Positions 6,710 to 10,610 of a DNA stretch of 10,610 nucleotides are shown here, one piece after another; the first letter of the stretch is position 1; each line of letters begins with the position of its first letter. A program made the translations under genes and the position numbers. Source of the DNA: Prevotellaceae bacterium (GTDB lineage: Bacteria; Bacteroidota; Bacteroidia; Bacteroidales; Bacteroidaceae); the NCBI GenBank assembly GCA_021204715.1, contig JAJPYW010000050.1:1-10610 (forward strand), written 5' to 3'. The notes beneath the pieces were generated by a model. The model searched no databases. It worked only from the letters and a program-made list of their open reading frames with translations, and had not been told where the DNA came from.

Positions 6710-6960
6710 AATCGGCTGAAACTGTCGAATGTATTCGATAGGTTGAGCCGAATGTATTCGACAGGTTGAGTCGAATGTTATCATGACACTTTGTTCACTA
6801 CATTCGACTCACCTTAAAGAATACATTCGACTCGACGCATAAAATACGATCCACTCACCGCGCGAAACACATTCATCGGGACGCACGGAACACAACCTTT
6901 AAGGCGCGCGAAACACATTCATCGGGACATACGAAATACAATCCTTCCGTCCCTTTTAAT
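6710..6960. repeat. Array of 23-bp units in two opposed arms
   Basis: Ten consecutive 23-bp units can be laid out with no change in period inside each arm. The left arm has three units pointing left (6710-6732, 6733-6755, 6756-6778). A 21-base spacer follows (6779-6799), and the right arm has seven units pointing right (6800 to 6960, the last one weak). Read in unit direction, most begin ACATTC, often ACATTCGACTCA, and end GAAT or GAAAC. Each unit junction in the left arm forms a dyad such as TCGAATGTATTCGA (6725-6738). The innermost units can pair as a stem of 14 bp with one bulged T (6764-6778 with 6800-6813). In the right arm a 46-bp double unit is repeated, with 24 identical bases at 6859-6882 and 6905-6928. 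The period of 23 excludes coding repeats, and no unique spacers exist as in CRISPR. Function is unknown; protein-binding sites or a decayed repeat element are possible. Confidence 0.8.
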
Positions 6961-7045
6961 GTTTTCATCCCTCCTGCAGCGCGCTTAGATGAAAAAACAC
7001 GGCCATTCTGCCAAAGCGGAACCTCACAATTTACGGCGGTGGAGT

Positions 7046-7522
7046 TTAATGCAGGTGTTTCAATATAAAAGCCATTTCCAAACGGGAATCACTTATTCTT
7101 CTTCGGGAACGTAGAAATCCACTTCCACGCCGGTTATAAAAGTAAACGGCATCTGTCCTGCCGTATTTACGCAGCAGCGTGTCGGCGACCATGTTCTCCA
7201 AAAGGGATGTCTCGGGGTTAAGCAAAAAAAGGTTCAGTATGCCGTTGTCGGTAAAGTAGTATTTGTGATTTGTCTCTTTCTCTACCAATTTACCCGCGAT
7301 ATTGGGAACGGCGGTAACCAACCATGCGTCCTTTGCATACTCCATATAGCTTATCACCGTCGACTTTGAAACCTTTACGCCCGTAGAGGAGACAATGTTG
7401 GCCAACCGCGTAAACGACACAGGCTGTTTCACGCTCTCGGCAACTTTCTTGAACAACTCTTTCAAGGCGAAAGTGTTTGCAACGGCGCGACGGGTGGCGA
7501 TGTCGCCCAAGTATATTTTCTG
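7046..7522 (-). pseudogene. AAA-family ATPase (DUF4143-type), C-terminal fragment, frameshifted
   Basis: On the - strand the sequence from about 7522 reads QKIYLGDIATRR, then ELFKKVAESVKQPVSFTRLANIVSSTG, and further on YYFTDNGILNLFL. This is the C-terminal DUF4143-like domain of the ATPases with an N-terminal AAA_14 module that are common in Bacteroidales. The P-loop half (normally over 200 residues) is absent, and an in-frame TAG lies at 7523-7525, directly where the likeness begins. Near 7129-7133 the frame shifts: after YFYNR the expected VEVDFYVPEEE appears in another frame and ends at TAA 7093-7095, while the original frame runs on to 7046 with unrelated residues. The gene is thus broken at both ends and inactive. 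The TTG at 7508-7510 could serve as a start codon but has no support. It may be cargo or a leftover of the accessory region. Confidence 0.75.
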
Positions 7523-7546
7523 CTATACACTTGACAGGTAATCTCG

Positions 7547-7604
7547 CTTTGACGACAATTCCGCCCCTACGGGTAAACCTCCATGGTGGAAATAGTCGTC
7601 AAAG
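7547..7604. repeat. Inverted-repeat element of 58 bp at the ATPase break point
   Basis: CTTTGACGAC (7547-7556) is matched by its exact complement GTCGTCAAAG (7595-7604). Just inside, ATTCC (7558-7562) and GGAAAT (7588-7593) extend the pairing imperfectly. The element lies about 20 bases from the point where the ATPase gene loses its N-terminal half. It could be a small non-autonomous mobile element, an insertion-sequence end pair, or a structured RNA; none can be proved here. Confidence 0.5.
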
Positions 7605-7637
7605 TGTCTCCATATACCGGCTGTCCGAAGAAATGTG

Positions 7638-7660
7638 TACTTTTGTGCATGGTACTTTTG
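7638..7660 (+). promoter_or_regulatory. Two Bacteroides-type -7 boxes in tandem
   Basis: TACTTTTG occurs exactly at 7638-7645 and again at 7653-7660, 15 bases apart; it is the same octamer as in the tRNA promoter. No good TTG was found at the proper distance upstream of either, so promoter activity is uncertain. The next feature on this strand is a terminator 24 bases on, not a gene. Confidence 0.35.
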
Positions 7661-7683
7661 GTTGTGGAAAAGCAAAGTAACCT

Positions 7684-7725
7684 AAAAGGGCTGAATCCTG
7701 CAAAGAATGTCAGCCCTTTTCTCTT
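7684..7725 (+). terminator. Hairpin terminator
   Basis: AAAAGGGCTGA (7684-7694) pairs perfectly with TCAGCCCTTTT (7710-7720) around a 15-base loop, followed by CTCTTCTTCTTC. The A and T runs on both sides would let it stop transcripts from either strand, including read-through from the efflux operon that ends at 7865. A weaker hairpin-like segment with TTTTTT follows at 7799-7836. Confidence 0.7.
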
Positions 7726-7864
7726 CTTCTTCTATAAATGTTTAGCGGACAGTAATGGATAAAATCAAAAATGACGCACTTCGGAGGCCCGTAGGCCGAC
7801 CAAGTCTCCCGTTGTGAACTTCGGTGGTCTTTTTTGAAAATATCCGGATTTCGACATGCATCCC

Positions 7865-9202
7865 CTACTCTATAGGTATCCCCTTATAGAAATCGAGTAT
7901 TTTTGTGCGGAACAGGTATTCGTACTTGGCTTGAAGCTCGTCGCTCTTGGCTTTCAGCAGGTTTTGCTTGGACTCGTTGAACTCCACGGCGTTGGCCTTG
8001 CCGTTCTCATACTTCTCGCTCATCAGGCGGAAGGACTCGCCGCCGGCCCGGGTAGCGGCGGTGCTGCTCCGGTACTTGCTCTCGGCGGCCACGGCGTTAT
8101 ACCACGCCTGCTGTATCTCCTTGTAGAGCGTCTTGCGCACGTTGTCTAATTCCAACTCATAGTACTGTTGCTGCAGGCGGGCGGTGCGCACGCTGTTGCG
8201 CGTGGCAAAGCGGTTGAACAGGGGCACGCTTAAGGTAAGGCCGATGTACTTGCTGAAGTTGTCGCCCAGCTGCTGGCCGAAGTTGCGCGTCAGCGTGGAG
8301 TAGTAACTGGTGCCCAACCCGGCGCTGAAATTAAGCTGGGGATAGAATGCGCTTTGGGCCACCTTGATGTTGTACCGGCTCCCTTCCAAGCGGTAGCGCG
8401 CGGCCATTACGGAGGGCTTGCTGCCCATGGCCGACTGGTATATCTCATCGGGTGGGGTGAGCGGCTGCAGCTGCAGGCCTTCATCGGGGGCTTCCAATTC
8501 AAAACCTTCGGGAGTTTCCAACTCAATGAGCTGGCTTAAATCGAGCAAGGCCAACTTGTAGTCGTTCATGGTCTGCACCACGTTGAGTTCGTCTTGCGCC
8601 ACGGTCGCCTTGGCATCGGCCACTTCCGAGGGCGAGGCCTTGCCCAACTGCTCCAAACGGGCGACGCGCTCGTATTGTTGCTTGCTCACTTCCACCTGCG
8701 ACAAGGCCACTTGGTGCAACTCCTCGTCAAAGAGCACCTGCAAGTAGGCCGAGGCCACGTTAATGGCCACATCTTCTTTGGCCTTCTCCAAGTCGGCCAA
8801 GGCAGCTTTGAGGTTCAACTTGGCCAAGGCATACTGGTTGGGAATCTGGAAGCCCGTGAAGAGAGGTACTGTAGTGGCTAACGTCATGCTGGTGTTGTTG
8901 CTGCTGGTATTCACATAGACGGTGGAATAGTCGCCGCTGTCCTCGTCCTTGATGGCGGTCTGGGTGCGTCCCCAGTTCCAGTCTTGGTAGCCGCTGCCGT
9001 TCAAGTTGGGAAGCCGCGCCCACTTGGCCGTGTTCACAGATACGGCCTGCTGGCCGGCGGTGTTGGCGGTCTGGAGTATGGTGACGTTGTGCTCTATGGC
9101 GTAGTCGATGCACTGGCGCAAGGTCCAGCCCCCTTCGGCCTGCACCGGGGCAAAAGCCGCGCATGCAAGCAGGGACGTTACATATAGATACTTCGGTTTC
9201 AT
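7865..9202 (-). CDS. TolC-family outer membrane efflux channel
   Basis: The 445 residues form a complete outer membrane efflux protein. A signal peptide (MKPKYLYVTSLLACAAFAPVQA, cleavage likely after Ala22) is followed by WTLRQCIDYAIEHN, the usual start of the TolC fold. The two OEP halves each show the long coiled-coil helices, about residues 130-220 (AKLNLKAALADLEKAKEDVAI) and 335-440, with the beta-barrel strands near 85-120 (TMSLATTVPLFTGF-like) and 285-320 (LTLSVPLFNRFATRNSV). The repeated V-PLF-GF / VPLFNRF motif is a family hallmark. As a trimer it would form the exit duct through outer membrane and periplasm. It is the last gene of the operon, 33 bases after the adaptor, with a purine-rich AAAAGGAC just before ATG. 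Cargo (drug, peptide, lipid or other) cannot be deduced. Confidence 0.93.
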   Translation of the reverse strand: MKPKYLYVTSLLACAAFAPVQAEGGWTLRQCIDYAIEHNVTILQTANTAGQQAVSVNTAKWARLPNLNGSGYQDWNWGRTQTAIKDEDSGDYSTVYVNTSSNNTSMTLATTVPLFTGFQIPNQYALAKLNLKAALADLEKAKEDVAINVASAYLQVLFDEELHQVALSQVEVSKQQYERVARLEQLGKASPSEVADAKATVAQDELNVVQTMNDYKLALLDLSQLIELETPEGFELEAPDEGLQLQPLTPPDEIYQSAMGSKPSVMAARYRLEGSRYNIKVAQSAFYPQLNFSAGLGTSYYSTLTRNFGQQLGDNFSKYIGLTLSVPLFNRFATRNSVRTARLQQQYYELELDNVRKTLYKEIQQAWYNAVAAESKYRSSTAATRAGGESFRLMSEKYENGKANAVEFNESKQNLLKAKSDELQAKYEYLFRTKILDFYKGIPIE

Positions 9203-9235
9203 GTCCTTTTCATTAAGATGTCCTTGTTAAGTGGC

Positions 9236-10339
9236 TCACTCCTTTGTTTTCTCGGCGCCCCTGATGCGCTCGGCTTCCGTCAAGCCGCCTTTCACGGCGA
9301 TGTGTATGCCGTCGCTCATGCCCACTTCAATGGCGCGGCGCTCGAACTGTTGGGGCTTTTCACGCGTGAGCACATAGACGTAGGCCGTGTCGCCGCTGAA
9401 TTCCACCGAGCTCTCGGGCACGGCGAGCGTGTGCGGTTGCCGCTCCAAGACAATCTCGGCGTTGGCCGAGTAGCCCGAGCGCACGGTCACACTGTCGGGC
9501 ACCACAATGGCCGCCTTTACTTCAAACTGGTTGGCGCCGTTCTCTTCCTCTCCTTTGGGAGAGATATACTCCAAGGTAGCGTCGAACGTCAAGTTCTGCA
9601 AAGCCCCGATGGTGAGCTTCACCGGCATGCCCTCGCGGATAAGCCCCACCTCGGTCTCGTCGATGTTGCCGCGGAAGATAAGGTCGTTCATGTTGGCTAC
9701 GGTGGCTATGGTGGTGCCGTCGTTGAAGGTGTTGCTCATGATGACAGAATTACCCACCTTGATGGGCACGTCAAGGATAAGGCCGTCGATGGTGGAGCGG
9801 ATGAAGGTGCTGCTGAAAGAGGCGCTGTTCTGGGTGATGCCCTCTTTGACTATCTGCAGGTTGTCGCGGGCGGCTACCAACTCTTCTTGCTGCTGTTTGA
9901 AGTTCACCTCTTCTTTCTCATACTCCTCGGCGCTGACCAATTGCTCTTGGTAGAGTTTCTCGGTGCGGTCGAAGTCGGTTTGGGCTTGCCGGACGTTGAT
10001 TTCGGCCAAGCGCACGCGGCTCTCGGCCGAGTTGAGTGTGCCCAATTCGGGGATGACTTTCACCTTGGCTATCACTTCGTCCTTGCGCACGTTCTGCCCC
10101 GCCTCCTTGAACACTTCGGATATGATGCCCGATATTTGCGGCTTGATGAGCACTTCGTCGCGGGGTTCCACCTTGCCGGTGACTACTGTCGTCTTCTCCA
10201 AGTCGACCATTTGGGCGACAACCGTCTCGTACTCGGTCGCCTTGGGGCGCGACTTGCGGTACAGGAACACGAATGTCCACACAAACAAGGCGGCTATCAC
10301 CACCAACAGGGCTGTTTTCAGATACTTTTTCGTCTTCAT
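9236..10339 (-). CDS. Periplasmic adaptor of a MacAB-type efflux system (HlyD/RND membrane-fusion family)
   Basis: The 367-residue protein starts with a basic patch and a single membrane anchor (about residues 9-27). There follow a first half-lipoyl segment (IKPQISGIISEVFKEAGQNV, ~67-86), a coiled-coil hairpin (~105-168, rich in Glu, Gln and Arg), and the second half-lipoyl segment (STIDGLILDVPIKVGNSV). A beta-barrel domain (FRGNIDETEVGLIREGMPV) and a membrane-proximal C-terminal domain (LAVPESSVEFSGDTAYVYVL) complete it. Length and order fit MacA-like adaptors that join an ABC permease in the inner membrane to a TolC channel. The neighbours on both sides supply exactly those partners. The start ATG at 10337-10339 is right before the membrane anchor. 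The 97-base gap to the permease upstream holds a small dyad TGCGGT/ACCGCA (10381-10396), which may be a processing or weak attenuation site. Confidence 0.93.
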   Translation of the reverse strand: MKTKKYLKTALLVVIAALFVWTFVFLYRKSRPKATEYETVVAQMVDLEKTTVVTGKVEPRDEVLIKPQISGIISEVFKEAGQNVRKDEVIAKVKVIPELGTLNSAESRVRLAEINVRQAQTDFDRTEKLYQEQLVSAEEYEKEEVNFKQQQEELVAARDNLQIVKEGITQNSASFSSTFIRSTIDGLILDVPIKVGNSVIMSNTFNDGTTIATVANMNDLIFRGNIDETEVGLIREGMPVKLTIGALQNLTFDATLEYISPKGEEENGANQFEVKAAIVVPDSVTVRSGYSANAEIVLERQPHTLAVPESSVEFSGDTAYVYVLTREKPQQFERRAIEVGMSDGIHIAVKGGLTEAERIRGAEKTKE

Positions 10340-10436
10340 TTTCTATGTTGTTTATTTTATTGTTCCTTTCCATTTTTCCTTGCGGTATGCACCGCACGGC
10401 GTTTTCCTTGCTTTACTTGGCGGCAGCAGCCGGGGG

Positions 10437-10610
10437 CTACTCGTCGCGTATGGCGTCTATGGGCTTGATGGCCATTGCCCGGTAAGCGGGGGCAAGTCCG
10501 GCCAACATGCCCAAGAAGATGAGCAAGAGGCAGGTGCCTATAGCCAACCAGAAGGATACTTGGTAGTGCGTCACGGCCTCGCCGGGGTCGTTGAGCTTGT
10601 TCTCCATGAC
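10437..10610 (-). CDS. MacB/FtsX-type ABC transporter permease, C-terminal end (rest outside window)
   Basis: Reading the - strand from the window edge gives 57 residues ending in a TAG stop at 10437-10439. A soluble piece (VMENKLNDPGEAVTHYQVSF) precedes a hydrophobic membrane helix (WLAIGTCLLLIFLGMLAGLA), and the tail is PAYRAMAIKPIDAIRDE. The last transmembrane helix followed by P-A-RA--I-PIDA-R-E is the characteristic end of MacB-like FtsX-fold permeases, which work by mechanotransmission with a MacA adaptor and TolC. Whether the ATPase is fused or a separate gene cannot be seen. It is the first visible gene of the operon; the promoter must lie further right. Confidence 0.9.
   Translation of the reverse strand, partial: VMENKLNDPGEAVTHYQVSFWLAIGTCLLLIFLGMLAGLAPAYRAMAIKPIDAIRDE

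Noticed and set aside
6710..6960. CRISPR array reading of the 23-bp units
   Set aside because: Units follow each other without unique spacers, orientation flips in the middle, and no cas gene is in the window.
7799..7836. GACCA/TGGTC hairpin with TTTTTT as a terminator
   Set aside because: Pairing needs a four-base bulge and a long loop; it was kept only as a remark under the stronger terminator at 7684.
4664..7860. A second tRNA 3' end (attR) closing an integrated element
   Set aside because: Reading through the region found no copy of the T-arm and acceptor end of the tRNA, so element borders cannot be set within the window.
9218..10468. Long open frame on the + strand (416 codons) over the adaptor gene
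   Set aside because: It is antisense to a clear MacA-like protein, and its His/Gly/Val-rich product resembles no family.

Overview
The window looks like chromosomal DNA of a gut Bacteroidales bacterium, most likely Bacteroidaceae (Bacteroides or Phocaeicola type). The grounds are the protein families: a TPR/OmpA-like Bacteroides lipoprotein, a DUF4369-thioredoxin-like lipoprotein, a Bacteroidales-type YifB, a fimbrillin-like fragment and a DUF4143-type ATPase fragment. In addition, the tRNA promoter carries the Bacteroides -7 box TAnnTTTG (here TACTTTTG). Species cannot be fixed from sequence reading alone.

Left part (1-4706) is ordinary core genome on the + strand. It holds the 3' end of a TPR/OmpA-like envelope protein with a hairpin terminator, a lipoprotein with a DUF4369 domain and a cysteine-less thioredoxin fold, a YifB/ComM-type AAA+ protein starting at GTG, and a CAT-anticodon tRNA (elongator Met) with its own promoter and a perfect 16-bp terminator hairpin.

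Middle part (about 4707-7860) is an accessory or scar region. It starts directly behind the tRNA with an 11-bp tandem repeat and AT-rich DNA. A beheaded transposase start (IS1595-like) follows, joined to the 3' part of a fimbrillin-like gene. Next come a GC-rich hairpin, a perfect 40-bp tandem duplication, and an unusual array of ten 23-bp units set in two opposed arms (6710-6960). The region ends with a broken ATPase gene on the - strand (no N-terminus, frameshifted end), a 58-bp inverted-repeat element at the break, and a small block with two -7 boxes followed by a terminator. No intact integrase or transposase and no second copy of the tRNA end was found, so any mobile element here is decayed or was partly lost.

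Right part (7865-10610) is a - strand operon for a tripartite export system. In transcription order it has the C-terminus of a MacB/FtsX-type ABC permease, a MacA/HlyD-like periplasmic adaptor and a TolC-like outer membrane channel. The permease would pass substrate to the adaptor, and the channel would carry it out across the outer membrane. The substrate cannot be told from sequence.

No clearly new enzymatic system is visible. The signals most worth following are the 23-bp opposed-arm array, the transposase-fimbrillin junction and the tRNA-proximal scar.
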